Below, one piece after another: positions 19,720 through 27,830 of a stretch of DNA of 33,556 nt; position 1 is the first letter of the stretch, and each line of letters opens with the position of its first letter. Origin of the DNA: a virus. Location: the IMG/VR virus record IMGVR_UViG_3300021963_000400, positions 1-33,556 of that record; one strand, 5' to 3'. The notes below the pieces were generated by a model. The model was not told the origin of the DNA. It was given only the letters and a program-made list of their open reading frames with translations, and did not search any database. Made by a program: the position numbers and the translations under genes.

Positions 19720-19761
19720 GCCGGTGAAAGCCTGCGGGCGTTTGTCGTTTGGAGGTTTTGA
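19681..19761 (+). CDS. 26-codon leader ORF before the terminase genes
   Basis: ATG 19681 opens a 26-residue ORF (starts MPDLVNVHKLNSPAGESLRA, ends VVWRF). Its TGA abuts the terminase small subunit ATG at 19762 with no space, so ribosomes finishing it could restart on the next gene. A G-rich stretch (GCGGGGGGCG, 19667-19676) lies 5-10 nt upstream. It spans both competing hairpins of the leader. It could be a leader peptide, a small protein, or chance; the length is too short to judge by composition. Confidence 0.35.
   Translation: MPDLVNVHKLNSPAGESLRAFVVWRF
19715..19750 (+). terminator. Candidate attenuator hairpin before the terminase
   Basis: CGCCCGC (19715-19721) pairs with GCGGGCG (19734-19740), extended by GG/CC after one mismatch, with a short loop; it is followed by TTTGTCGTTT. 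The T-run is broken, so termination is likely partial. It lies directly before the late operon. Confidence 0.45.
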
Positions 19762-20019
19762 ATGGCCGGCCTGCGAAAGCGGGGGCCAGGCCGTCCGCCC
19801 GGTGCCCCAAATAAAATAACGGCGGATATTAAGGCCGCGATCCTCGGGGCGTTTTTGAAAGTGGGCGGCGAGGACTATCTGGCGCACCAAGCGCGCGAGA
19901 ACCCGCAGGCGTTTATGACGCTGCTGGGCAAGGTTCTGCCCACGCAGGTGTCCAACGGCGAAGATGGCGCCTTCCGCGTCGTGGTTGAAACCAACGTAAA
20001 CCGCACGTTGGATCGGTGA
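19762..20019 (+). CDS. terS: Terminase small subunit-like protein
   Basis: An 85-residue protein with GGAGG 8 nt before the ATG. The basic start (RKRGPGRPPGAPNKIT) and the block ADIKAAILGAFLKVGGEDYL (27-46), then PQAFMTLLGKVLP, are typical of a family of short TerS-like proteins encoded directly before the large terminase. TerS recognises the packaging site on phage DNA and regulates the motor. It is shorter than many TerS proteins (often 140-170 residues), so a separate HTH is not obvious. GTGA overlap couples it to the large subunit. Confidence 0.75.
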   Translation: MAGLRKRGPGRPPGAPNKITADIKAAILGAFLKVGGEDYLAHQARENPQAFMTLLGKVLPTQVSNGEDGAFRVVVETNVNRTLDR

Positions 20020-21338
20020 GATACGCAGCCCGGCCGGCCTTCGTTCCATTCCATGAGCGTCGCGACCGATGGTCCTGCATCGTGGCGCATCGCCGCGCGG
20101 GCAAGACAGTGGCCTGTGTCGCGGATCTGGTGCTGGGCGCGCTGCAGACGAGCAAGCCGAACGCGCGCTATGCGTACATCGCGCCGCTCTACGTGCAGGC
20201 AAAGGACGTCGCGTGGGCGTACGTGCGCCAATTCGCCGGCAGCGTGCCGGGCGTTTCGTTCAATGAGGCCGAGCTGCGGGCAGACTTGCCGAACGGCTCG
20301 CGCATCCGCCTTTACGGCGCCGACAACTACGACCGACTGCGCGGCCTCTACCTTGATGGCGTCGTCCTCGACGAATACGCCGATATGCCGCCGGCAGCTT
20401 GGGGCGAGGTAATCCGCCCGGCGCTGGCTGATCGGCAAGGCTGGGCGGTGTTCATCGGCACGCCAAAGGGCCGCAACTCGTTTTTTGACCTTTACGAGCG
20501 CGCGAAAGTTGAATTGGACTGGTTCGCGCTGATGCTGCGGGACAGCGATACTGGTCTGTTGCCAGCGAACGAGCTTGCCGCCGCCCGGGCCGAGATGACG
20601 CCTGAGCAATACAGCCAAGAGTTTGAATGCTCCTTTGAGGCGGCTATTCTGGGCTCCTACTACGGCCGCGAGATGGCCGAAGCGGACATGGCGGGCCGCA
20701 TCACGGCGGTGGACTACGAGCCGGAACTAGACGTGCATACGGCTTGGGACCTTGGTATTGGCGACAGCACGGCCATCTGGTGCTGGCAGATTGCCGGCGG
20801 GGAAATCCGCGTAATTGACCACTACGAGGCGCACGGGCAGGCGCTGCCGCACTACGCCGCGGTGCTGGCCTCCAAGCCCTACCGCTACGGCTGGGACTAC
20901 GTGCCGCACGATGCCAAAGTCCGCGAGTTGGGCACCGGCCGCACGCGCGTCGAGACGCTGCGCAGCCTGGGCCGCAAGCCGCGCTTGGTGCCGGGCCATG
21001 AGGTGATGGACGGCATTAACGCTGCCCGTTTGACCATTCCGCGCTGCTGGTTCGATGCCGAAGCCTGCCGCGACGGGCTGGAGGCGCTGCGCCAATACCG
21101 CGCGGACTATGACGACAAGGCCCGCGTGTTTCGCGACAGGCCAAAACACGACTGGACGAGCCACACGGCAGACGCTTTTCGCTACCTAGCCATGGCTTGG
21201 CGCGAGGGCCGTAAGCCCGCACCCGAGCCGCCACCCCGCTTTGACTACGGGATTCCTGACTCCACCGACGTCAAGATGGGCGTTTCCATCCGCGAACTGA
21301 TCGAGCGCGCCGAGCGCCGCCGCCGCATAGAGGACTGA
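20016..21338 (+). CDS. terL: Terminase large subunit
   Basis: A 440-residue packaging ATPase-nuclease, starting at GTG 20016 within GTGA. Walker A is AHRRAGKT (24-31), Walker B GVVLDE (115-120), and the C-terminal RNase H-like nuclease has TAWDLGIGDSTAIW (about 240-253) and HTADAFRYLAMAW (about 386-398) with the expected acidic residues. It pumps DNA into the prohead through the portal and cuts the concatemer. The sequence class and the circular permutation of the window are compatible with headful packaging, but a cos mechanism is not excluded. Confidence 0.92.
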   Translation: MRYAARPAFVPFHERRDRWSCIVAHRRAGKTVACVADLVLGALQTSKPNARYAYIAPLYVQAKDVAWAYVRQFAGSVPGVSFNEAELRADLPNGSRIRLYGADNYDRLRGLYLDGVVLDEYADMPPAAWGEVIRPALADRQGWAVFIGTPKGRNSFFDLYERAKVELDWFALMLRDSDTGLLPANELAAARAEMTPEQYSQEFECSFEAAILGSYYGREMAEADMAGRITAVDYEPELDVHTAWDLGIGDSTAIWCWQIAGGEIRVIDHYEAHGQALPHYAAVLASKPYRYGWDYVPHDAKVRELGTGRTRVETLRSLGRKPRLVPGHEVMDGINAARLTIPRCWFDAEACRDGLEALRQYRADYDDKARVFRDRPKHDWTSHTADAFRYLAMAWREGRKPAPEPPPRFDYGIPDSTDVKMGVSIRELIERAERRRRIED

Positions 21339-21339
21339 C

Positions 21340-21642
21340 ATGCAGGCATTTACACCGCTGCCGGGCGCCACCAGCGTCAGCGCAACCGCGTCCAACGTGC
21401 AGGGCACGATCACCATGCCCAGCCTCGCCAACGCGCTGCACATCGCCAACACCAGCGCCACGCTCTACGTCACCGCCAAGTTCGGCGTGGGCGCGCAGAC
21501 GGCCACGCTTGGCGGCGACGGCATCACTATACCGCCCATGTCGCATGTGCTCGTGGAGACCAACAACACCATCACCCACGTCGCCGCAATCGGCAGCGCC
21601 GCCGGCCCCACGGCCGTGGTGTTCACGCCGGCGCGGGTGTAG
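21340..21642 (+). CDS. Hypothetical head protein
   Basis: A 100-residue, Thr/Ala/Val-rich, beta-like protein without charged clusters, 1 nt after the terminase stop. The pattern (repeated short strands, ALHIANTSATLYVTAKF, VLVETNNTITHVAA) resembles small head-surface or fibre-like proteins. It sits between the terminase and the portal. No enzymatic motif or family is recognised. Structural role is inferred from composition and neighbours. Confidence 0.6.
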   Translation: MQAFTPLPGATSVSATASNVQGTITMPSLANALHIANTSATLYVTAKFGVGAQTATLGGDGITIPPMSHVLVETNNTITHVAAIGSAAGPTAVVFTPARV

Positions 21643-21647
21643 GCCGC

Positions 21648-23630
21648 ATGTCCGACGACGCCAGCACCAGCGGCGGTTCCTTGGAACGGCCCGAAGACGC
21701 GGGCAAAGGCAAGGCGGGGCTGGTCGCGCTGTGGCTTGACGCCATCGCGTTGGCGGGGAAAGAGGAATCGGATTGGCGCGACAGCGCGGCCGATGCTTTG
21801 GCGGCCTACAAGGGCGAAGTGAAGGACAAGGCCCGCGCTCAGCGCCGGTTCAATATTTTGTTTTCTAACGTCGAAACCATTGCGCCGGCCATTTACAATT
21901 CTGTGCCTACGCCAAACGTGCGCCGCCGCTTTCTTGACGACGATCCCGTGGGCCGCACGGCAGCGCAGGTGCTGGAGCGCGCGCTGTCTTCGGCAATGGA
22001 CGGCTATGGGTTCGACCCGATTATGCGCCGCTCGGTGAAGGACACGCTAATCACCGGCCGCGCCGTGGTGCGTGTGCGCTACGAGCCGACAATGGTCGAT
22101 GGCGCGCTGATCTACGAGCGCGTTGGCTGCGAGAGCGTCTACTGGGCCGACTTCCGCCGTGGACCGGCGCGCACGTGGGAGAGCGTCCCGTGGGTGGCTT
22201 TCCGGCACTTCCTCACGCGCGAGGAGCTGGAGCGGCTGAACCCGAAGATCGGCGCCACCATAGATCTGGATGCGCGCTTGCAGGGTGTCGAGGACAAGGA
22301 CGGCCAGCCGCCGGCGCAAATATTCCAGCGCGCCACGGTCTGGGAAATATGGGACCGCGACCGCCGCCGCGTGTTGTTCATCGCGCCGGCCTACCGAGAC
22401 GCGCCGCTGGTCGAGGCTGATGACCCGCTGGGGCTGGCTGACTTCTTCCCAATCCCGTGCCCGATCTACGCCATCGACACGCCCGACAGCCTCGTCCCGG
22501 TGGAGCCCTACAGGCTCTACAAGGATCTGGCGGACGAGCTCGACCGCGTGACGCGGCGCATAGCGTCGCTCACGGCGGCGCTGAAATGGCGCGGCGCCTA
22601 TGCCGACCCGACGCTGGGCGATTTCCTCGTCAAGTTTGAAAAACTGGCGGATGGCGAGTTCGCGCCAATGGATAACCCTGGCGCTTTCGCTGCGGCCAAT
22701 GGTGGGCTTGAAAAAGCCTTCTGGATGATGCCGATTGAGCAAGCGGCTAGCGTGTTGCAGCAACTTTACTCGGCGCGCCAGCAGATCAAGGCGTCCATCT
22801 ACGAAGTCACCGGCATTAGCGACATTGTTCGCGGCGCCAGCCAAGCCAGCGAGACGGCCACGGCGCAAAGCATCAAGAGCCAGTGGGGTTCGCTGCGCAT
22901 TCAGCGGCTGCAGGCCGAGGTGCAGCGGTTTGCGCGCGACCTGCTGCGCCTGAAGGCCGAGATCATCGCCGAGAAATTTGAGCCGCAGAGCCTCATGGCC
23001 GCGTCTGGCATCCCGGTGGACGAGCAGGTGATGGCGCTACTGCGAAACGACGCCATGCGCACCTATCGCGTTGACATCGAGACGGACAGCACTATTCAGG
23101 CCGACGTGGCGCGCGCGCAACAGAACGCCAGCGGCTTCATGGCCGGCTTTGGTCAATTTATGCAGGCGATAGGTCCGGCGGTCCAAGCCGGTGCGCTGCC
23201 GGTCGAAGTGGCCCGCACGATGCTGCAGAGCTTCGCGCGCAGCTTCAAGCTGGGCCGCGCGGTGGAGGACGCTATTGACAGCATCGGCCAACAGCAGCCG
23301 CAGGCCCCAGGCGCACCGCAGGCCGACGCGCAGGTTGCCGCCCAGCAGCAAGCCCAGCAGCAAGCCCAGCAAGAGGCCCAGCAGCAGGTTCAGCAGGAGG
23401 CCCAAATGAAGGCGCAGGGCGAGCAGATGAAGGCGCAAGTTTCGCTTCAGGCCGAGAATATTCGGGCGCAGGCCATGTTGCAGGCCGAGCAGATGCGCAT
23501 CGCCGCCGAGAACCAGCGCCACGCGGCCGAGATGGCCATGAAGCGCGACATTGAGCGCGAGCGACTCGCCGCCGACATGCAGGCGCGCCAATCGCGGGAG
23601 ATGGACCGCATGGTTTTGGTGCCCAACTGA
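21648..23630 (+). CDS. Portal protein
   Basis: A 660-residue protein directly upstream of scaffold and capsid genes. The N-terminal part (AQRRFNILFSNVETIAPAIY, then GYGFDPIMRRSVKDTLITGR) and the central KASIYEVTGISDIVRGAS block are typical of podovirus portals. The ring forms the channel through which DNA enters and leaves the head. The C-terminal 110 residues are a Gln/Ala-rich coiled coil (repeats of QQQAQ near 560-585, then long charged helices), comparable in place to the barrel of P22-type portals. The gene ends in TGATGA, overlapping the next start by 1 nt. Confidence 0.85.
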   Translation: MSDDASTSGGSLERPEDAGKGKAGLVALWLDAIALAGKEESDWRDSAADALAAYKGEVKDKARAQRRFNILFSNVETIAPAIYNSVPTPNVRRRFLDDDPVGRTAAQVLERALSSAMDGYGFDPIMRRSVKDTLITGRAVVRVRYEPTMVDGALIYERVGCESVYWADFRRGPARTWESVPWVAFRHFLTREELERLNPKIGATIDLDARLQGVEDKDGQPPAQIFQRATVWEIWDRDRRRVLFIAPAYRDAPLVEADDPLGLADFFPIPCPIYAIDTPDSLVPVEPYRLYKDLADELDRVTRRIASLTAALKWRGAYADPTLGDFLVKFEKLADGEFAPMDNPGAFAAANGGLEKAFWMMPIEQAASVLQQLYSARQQIKASIYEVTGISDIVRGASQASETATAQSIKSQWGSLRIQRLQAEVQRFARDLLRLKAEIIAEKFEPQSLMAASGIPVDEQVMALLRNDAMRTYRVDIETDSTIQADVARAQQNASGFMAGFGQFMQAIGPAVQAGALPVEVARTMLQSFARSFKLGRAVEDAIDSIGQQQPQAPGAPQADAQVAAQQQAQQQAQQEAQQQVQQEAQMKAQGEQMKAQVSLQAENIRAQAMLQAEQMRIAAENQRHAAEMAMKRDIERERLAADMQARQSREMDRMVLVPN

Positions 23631-23899
23631 TGACCCGCTACGTCCGGAGCGGTGGCGCCTGGGTTGAGGCGGCGCCGCGTGTGCGTGCGGCCGCGCCAAT
23701 GATCCAGGGAGACCTGCCAGCCTACAAGTCGCCGCTCGGCACCGGCTGGGTGGAGGGCCGCACCGCGCGCCGCGAAGAAATGAAGCGGCACAACGTCCGG
23801 GAAGTGGACCCAAGCGAGTTTCGCCGCAGCCCGCCGGTTGAACCGGCTTGGGTGGCGGAGTGGCGTGCCAATCGCGGCATTGCCCGCGACAAGCCTTAA
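23630..23899 (+). CDS. Hypothetical head protein between portal and scaffold
   Basis: An 89-residue basic protein, translated directly after the portal (TGATG overlap). It is rich in Arg, Pro and Trp (for example VEPAWVAEWRANRGIA near the end), without a known domain. Being enclosed by portal and scaffold genes it is probably a minor head or assembly factor. Its end is followed, 11 nt later, by the scaffold start. No family is recognised. Confidence 0.6.
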   Translation: MTRYVRSGGAWVEAAPRVRAAAPMIQGDLPAYKSPLGTGWVEGRTARREEMKRHNVREVDPSEFRRSPPVEPAWVAEWRANRGIARDKP

Positions 23900-23910
23900 C
23901 AGGAGACTGC

Positions 23911-24936
23911 ATGTCTGAGACTGTCACCGACGTCGGCGCTTCCGGCGGCGAGCAGCAGTCCGCGCCCGTTGCGGACGCCTCGTCTGCGCCTGAGACTTCA
24001 ATCCGCGAGACCATGGAGGCGGTGTTTGACGCCGCCCAGGACCGCGACGACGAGAACCCCGGCCTTGGCCACAATGGCGGGCCGGAGATAGACCGGGAGG
24101 CGCCCCAGCGCGCCCCCGATGGCAAGTATGCGCCCAGGCAGACGGCGGCACCGGAAAAGATCGCACCGCCCGAAGGCTGGAACGCCCCCGGCGTTGACTG
24201 GAACAGGCTGCCGCGCACGGTGCAGGAAAGCATTGCGGCGCGGGAACAGCAGTTTCAGGCGACGCTTACCCAGTCCGACCCGATGCGGTCGCTGGTGCAG
24301 CAGTACGAGCCGGTGTTTCGGCAGAAGGGCGTGGACCCGAGCATAGGCTTCAAAGGCCTGCTTGACACATACGTCCAACTGGAGACGCAGCCGGCCGATA
24401 CGCTGTCCTGGCTCGCGCAACGCTACGGACTGGCCGTCTACGACCCGCGCAACCCGCCACAGGCATTGCAGCAGCAACAGCCGCAGGAGTGGGTGGACCC
24501 GCAGGTTGAGGCGCTACGAAATGAGCTGGCCACGATCAAGTCGCACGTGACTTCGGCCCAACAGCAGCAGCACGCTCAACAGCAAATGGTCTGGGCGCGC
24601 GCGCAGCACGAAGCCGCCACGGAATTGGACACCTTCACCAAGGACAACCCGCACGTTGGCACCGTCTACGCTGACATGGCGGTAATGCTCCGGGAAGGCC
24701 GGGCCGAGACACTTAAGGACGCTTACGAGAGGGCCACCTGGGCCAACCCGCAGACGCGGGCCGCACTCCTGGAGGAGCAGCGGAAGGCCGAGGACGCCCA
24801 GCGAGCGCAACGCGGCCGACAGGCGCAGCGCGCTGGCGCCATCAACGTCCGAACCAGCCCCGGCACCACCCCGAGCATGCCGAAGTCCATCCGGGAAACC
24901 ATGGAAGCCACTTTCGACTCGATTCACGCGGCCTAG
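23911..24936 (+). CDS. Scaffolding protein
   Basis: A 341-residue protein from ATG 23911, with AGGAGA upstream; a longer frame from 23848 lies in the previous gene. It is acidic at the N-terminus, Gln-rich and helical in the middle, and basic near the end (RAQRGRQAQRAGA), as expected for scaffolds that line the prohead and leave before or during packaging. The same motif occurs at both ends: SIRETMEAVFD (30-40) and SIRETMEATFD (326-336). Place between portal and major capsid gene supports the call. Confidence 0.75.
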   Translation: MSETVTDVGASGGEQQSAPVADASSAPETSIRETMEAVFDAAQDRDDENPGLGHNGGPEIDREAPQRAPDGKYAPRQTAAPEKIAPPEGWNAPGVDWNRLPRTVQESIAAREQQFQATLTQSDPMRSLVQQYEPVFRQKGVDPSIGFKGLLDTYVQLETQPADTLSWLAQRYGLAVYDPRNPPQALQQQQPQEWVDPQVEALRNELATIKSHVTSAQQQQHAQQQMVWARAQHEAATELDTFTKDNPHVGTVYADMAVMLREGRAETLKDAYERATWANPQTRAALLEEQRKAEDAQRAQRGRQAQRAGAINVRTSPGTTPSMPKSIRETMEATFDSIHAA

Positions 24937-24965
24937 GAATCACCCCAATCTAGGAGACGCGGCAC

Positions 24966-25931
24966 ATGCCGTCCCCAAGCAGCACGTTCACCGAAATGGT
25001 GACGACTACCCTTCGCAATCACCCGTCCGAGATCGCTGACAACGTCTCGGCCAACAACGCGCTCTATCGATGGATGAAGCGCAAGGGCAAGGTCAAAACC
25101 GTGTCCGGCGGCTACGAAATTGTTAAGCCGCTCGACTATGCCGAAAACCAGACTTATCAGCGCTACGCAGGGTATGACACTCTCAACGTGTCGGCCTCCG
25201 ACGTTCTGAGCAGCGCTAAGTTCAACTGGGTGCAGGCTGCGGTGCACATCACGGCCAGCGGCTACGAGCTGCGCGTGAACAACGGCCGCGAACAGATTAT
25301 TGATCTGTCCGAGGCCCGCGTGAAGAACGCCATGCGCACGGCCGCTAACTACATGTCGCTGGACCTCTACTCCAACGGCTCGCTGACCAACCAGATGGGC
25401 GGATTGGCGCACCTGATCCAGACCAATGGCCAGGGCACCGTCGGCGGCATCAATTCCGCCACATACACCTTCTGGCGGAACAAGTTCCGCGAAGCGGCGG
25501 GCACCAGCACGTGGTCCAAGTCTACGATCAAGGGCGAAATGAACGCGCTCTACCTGTCGCTGGTGCGCGGCGCCGATCGGCCTGACCTGATCGTATCCAC
25601 GCACGACTTCTTTAGTGCTTTCTGGGAGTCCATGCAGGATCTCCAACGGTATGCGTCGGCTGACAGCGCCACCGCGGGATTCCAAGCTCTCAAGTTCGTG
25701 AACGCGGACGTGATTTACGACGACAATGCCAACTTCGCAACCACGGGTGAGCGGATGTATTTCCTGAACACCGAATACCTGGAGCTGGTAACGCACCGAG
25801 AGGCCAATTGGAAGCAGTTGGACGAGAAGGTAAGCGTAAACCAGGACGCCGTGGTGATCCCGGTGATCTGGCAGGGCCAGTTGGTGGCCAGCAATCGTGC
25901 CCTGCAGGGCATTCTCATCGACGAATCGTAA
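24966..25931 (+). CDS. Major capsid protein
   Basis: A 321-residue protein, 29 nt after the scaffold. The pattern TEMVTTTLRNHPSEIADNVS (9-28), GGYEIVKPLDYAENQTYQRY and NAMRTAANYMSLDLYSNGS matches a known family of phage major capsid proteins (HK97 fold expected). There is no N-terminal delta domain or protease gene, and a separate scaffold is present. It builds the icosahedral shell. GGAGA-like sites before it and the even GC composition fit high expression. Confidence 0.88.
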   Translation: MPSPSSTFTEMVTTTLRNHPSEIADNVSANNALYRWMKRKGKVKTVSGGYEIVKPLDYAENQTYQRYAGYDTLNVSASDVLSSAKFNWVQAAVHITASGYELRVNNGREQIIDLSEARVKNAMRTAANYMSLDLYSNGSLTNQMGGLAHLIQTNGQGTVGGINSATYTFWRNKFREAAGTSTWSKSTIKGEMNALYLSLVRGADRPDLIVSTHDFFSAFWESMQDLQRYASADSATAGFQALKFVNADVIYDDNANFATTGERMYFLNTEYLELVTHREANWKQLDEKVSVNQDAVVIPVIWQGQLVASNRALQGILIDES

Positions 25932-25943
25932 GGAGATTAGCAC

Positions 25944-26426
25944 ATGCCGACTCTCATTGGTGTGGACGTCTCCGCGACGTTCACCTCCGACCAACTTGCC
26001 TCCGAGGGCAAGGGCTTCTCTGTGGGTGACCGCAATGTCAACTACGACGGCAAGGAATATGTGTTTGTGCTGGCCGGCGCGGCCATCACCTCCACCTATG
26101 CCTGCCGCTACACCGCCGCCTACTCGGCGGCTCACCTGTCCACCGCAAACGACGCACGCGGCGATCTGGTGGGCGTGGCGGTTGCTGACATCGCTAGCGC
26201 CTCCTACGGCTGGGTCCAGATTAAAGGGCCTGCAAACCTGCAGGTGCTGGCATCCTGCGCCGCTAACGTGCGGCTCAACACGACTGGCACGGCGGGCGCG
26301 CTGGATGATGACGGCACCGCCACTACAATGGCGGTGGACGGCATCACCCTGTCGACCGCGCGGGCTGCCTCGCAGGGTTCTGCGGCGGCGGTGCTGAATT
26401 ACCCGAGCGTGGGCGCCACGCTCTGA
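25944..26426 (+). CDS. Head decoration / cement-like protein
   Basis: A 160-residue Ala/Thr/Val-rich, beta-type protein, 12 nt after the major capsid protein, with AAGGAG before its start. Small proteins directly behind the coat gene and before a strong terminator are usually cement or decoration proteins that stabilise the expanded capsid. Composition supports this (few charged residues, many short strands), but I recognise no specific fold. It is the last gene of the head transcription unit. Confidence 0.65.
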   Translation: MPTLIGVDVSATFTSDQLASEGKGFSVGDRNVNYDGKEYVFVLAGAAITSTYACRYTAAYSAAHLSTANDARGDLVGVAVADIASASYGWVQIKGPANLQVLASCAANVRLNTTGTAGALDDDGTATTMAVDGITLSTARAASQGSAAAVLNYPSVGATL

Positions 26427-26431
26427 TTCTG

Positions 26432-26466
26432 AAGGCGGCGGGTGACAGGCCCGCCGCTTTTTTTTC
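26432..26466 (+). terminator. Strong rho-independent terminator after the head genes
   Basis: GCGGCGGG (26435-26442) and CCCGCCGC (26450-26457) form a perfect 8-bp stem with a 7-nt loop, followed by eight T residues. It separates the highly expressed capsid genes from the tail genes, as often in phages; read-through or a new promoter must serve the latter. Confidence 0.9.
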
Positions 26467-26478
26467 TAAGGAAACACA

Positions 26479-27129
26479 ATGCTTCTCGACACTCCAAGCC
26501 CGACAGAGAACCGTCGGCCTACGGTCGTGGCGCTTGAATTCTGGCGCGACTATGAACCGGATCGCGAAAAGCCCGGCGAAATGCGCGCGGTAGACTGGGT
26601 GCGCTGGGCGCGCCGCGGCGACAACAATGCCACCAACGAAGACAAGATTTCGCGCGTCGCCAAGCCCATGCGGGCCGGGGGCGAAGGCGGCGCTCCGGAA
26701 GAAAACCCGGTGTGGCTGGGTATCCGCGGCGCTTACGAGGCGTGGAAAATTGGCCAGGAAACGCCGTTGGAAGGCACGCCGCTGGATGCTTGGCCCGCGT
26801 TGACGAAGGTGCAGGTCGAGGCGTTCCGCGCCGCGCAGTATCGCACTATTGAGGACGTGGCCGAGATCACCGACGGCCAGCTTGGCCGCGTGCGATTGCC
26901 CGACATGCGCCAGCTTCGCGACAAGGCCCGCACCTATGTAACTAACAAGGCCAACTCGGCCGCCATCGAGGTGCAGATGGCCGACCGCGACCGCCGGCTG
27001 GAGACGATGGAGGAGGAACTGGCCGAAGCGCGCGCCGCGCTCGCGCGCATGGCCAGCGACGAGCCGCGCCGTGGCCCTGGGCGCCCGCGCAAGGTTGGCG
27101 CTGAGGCTGAGGCAGAGGAAGCCGCTTGA
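26479..27129 (+). CDS. Hypothetical tail-operon protein with AT-hook-like tail
   Basis: A 216-residue protein with AAGGAAAC before the ATG. Residues 105-155 (ALTKVQVEAFRAAQYRTIED, then DGQLGRVRLPDMRQLRDKA) look like a helix-hairpin-helix-type fold, followed by a coiled coil (about 164-194, Glu/Arg/Leu-rich) and a basic RRGPGRPRK near 199-207 that resembles an AT-hook, a minor-groove DNA-binding motif. The end is Glu/Ala-rich. Located between decoration protein and connector, it may be a minor virion or assembly protein that touches DNA. No family recognised. Confidence 0.6.
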   Translation: MLLDTPSPTENRRPTVVALEFWRDYEPDREKPGEMRAVDWVRWARRGDNNATNEDKISRVAKPMRAGGEGGAPEENPVWLGIRGAYEAWKIGQETPLEGTPLDAWPALTKVQVEAFRAAQYRTIEDVAEITDGQLGRVRLPDMRQLRDKARTYVTNKANSAAIEVQMADRDRRLETMEEELAEARAALARMASDEPRRGPGRPRKVGAEAEAEEAA

Positions 27130-27830
27130 TGACGCTCCTGACCATTGCGCAAGCGGCTTGCGACATCATCGGCGTGCCTCGTCCCACCAGCGTGATCGCT
27201 GGCGCGGACCAGACGGCGCGCACGATGCTGTCTCTAGCGCAGCGCGAGGGCCGGGCGCTGGCACGGCGCTGGACGTGGACCGCTCTGCGCAAACAGCAGA
27301 CGTTTACAACGGTTGCGCAAATTGTGCAGACAAACGCTGTGCCGTCCGATTTTGACCGTATGGTTTCGGGCACCTTCTGGAACCGTGATGATCAAAAGCC
27401 CGTGCTGGGGCCGGTGACGCCGGAGGAATGGCAGGGGCTCGTGGCGTCGGTGGCGCTGCCGATCACCAGCGCCTTTCAAATGCGCGCCGGGCAAATCGAG
27501 CTGTATCCGGTGCCCACGGCTGGCGAGACGTGCGCCTATGAGTATCTAAGCAGCCAATGGTGCAAAAGCGTCGGCGACACAGGGCAGGCTGCTTGGACGG
27601 CCGACACCGACACCGGCCTGCTTGACGAGGAAATGACCACGCTTGGGCTGGTGTGGCGCTTCAAGCAATCGCGCGGCCTAGACTATGCCGAGGATTTGGC
27701 GACTTACGAGGAACAGGTGTTACAGGCCATGGCCCGCGACGGCGTGCGCCGGACGGCGCGGATGGCGCGCGAGATTGATTATGGCGCCGCGCACTATCCG
27801 CTGGTGCCAGAAGGGAATTGGGTCGTCTGA
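27129..27830 (+). CDS. Head-tail connector / adaptor protein
   Basis: A 233-residue protein from ATG 27129 overlapping the previous stop by 1 nt. The N-terminal LLTIAQAACDIIGVPRPTSV and later TTLGLVWRFKQSRGLDYAED with GVRRTARMA are typical of adaptor proteins (P22 gp4 or phage gp6-like position) that form the ring below the portal. It is also the expected place for it, directly before the hub gene. The 3' end overlaps the next ATG (TGATG). Confidence 0.65.
   Translation: MTLLTIAQAACDIIGVPRPTSVIAGADQTARTMLSLAQREGRALARRWTWTALRKQQTFTTVAQIVQTNAVPSDFDRMVSGTFWNRDDQKPVLGPVTPEEWQGLVASVALPITSAFQMRAGQIELYPVPTAGETCAYEYLSSQWCKSVGDTGQAAWTADTDTGLLDEEMTTLGLVWRFKQSRGLDYAEDLATYEEQVLQAMARDGVRRTARMAREIDYGAAHYPLVPEGNWVV

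Noticed and set aside
23037-24233. 398-codon minus-strand frame over portal and scaffold genes
   Set aside because: It mirrors Gln-rich plus-strand sequence as Leu-rich runs, a typical GC-rich shadow, and crosses two real genes.
24933-26135. 400-codon minus-strand frame over the capsid gene
   Set aside because: The plus strand encodes a recognisable major capsid protein; the minus frame is an antisense shadow.
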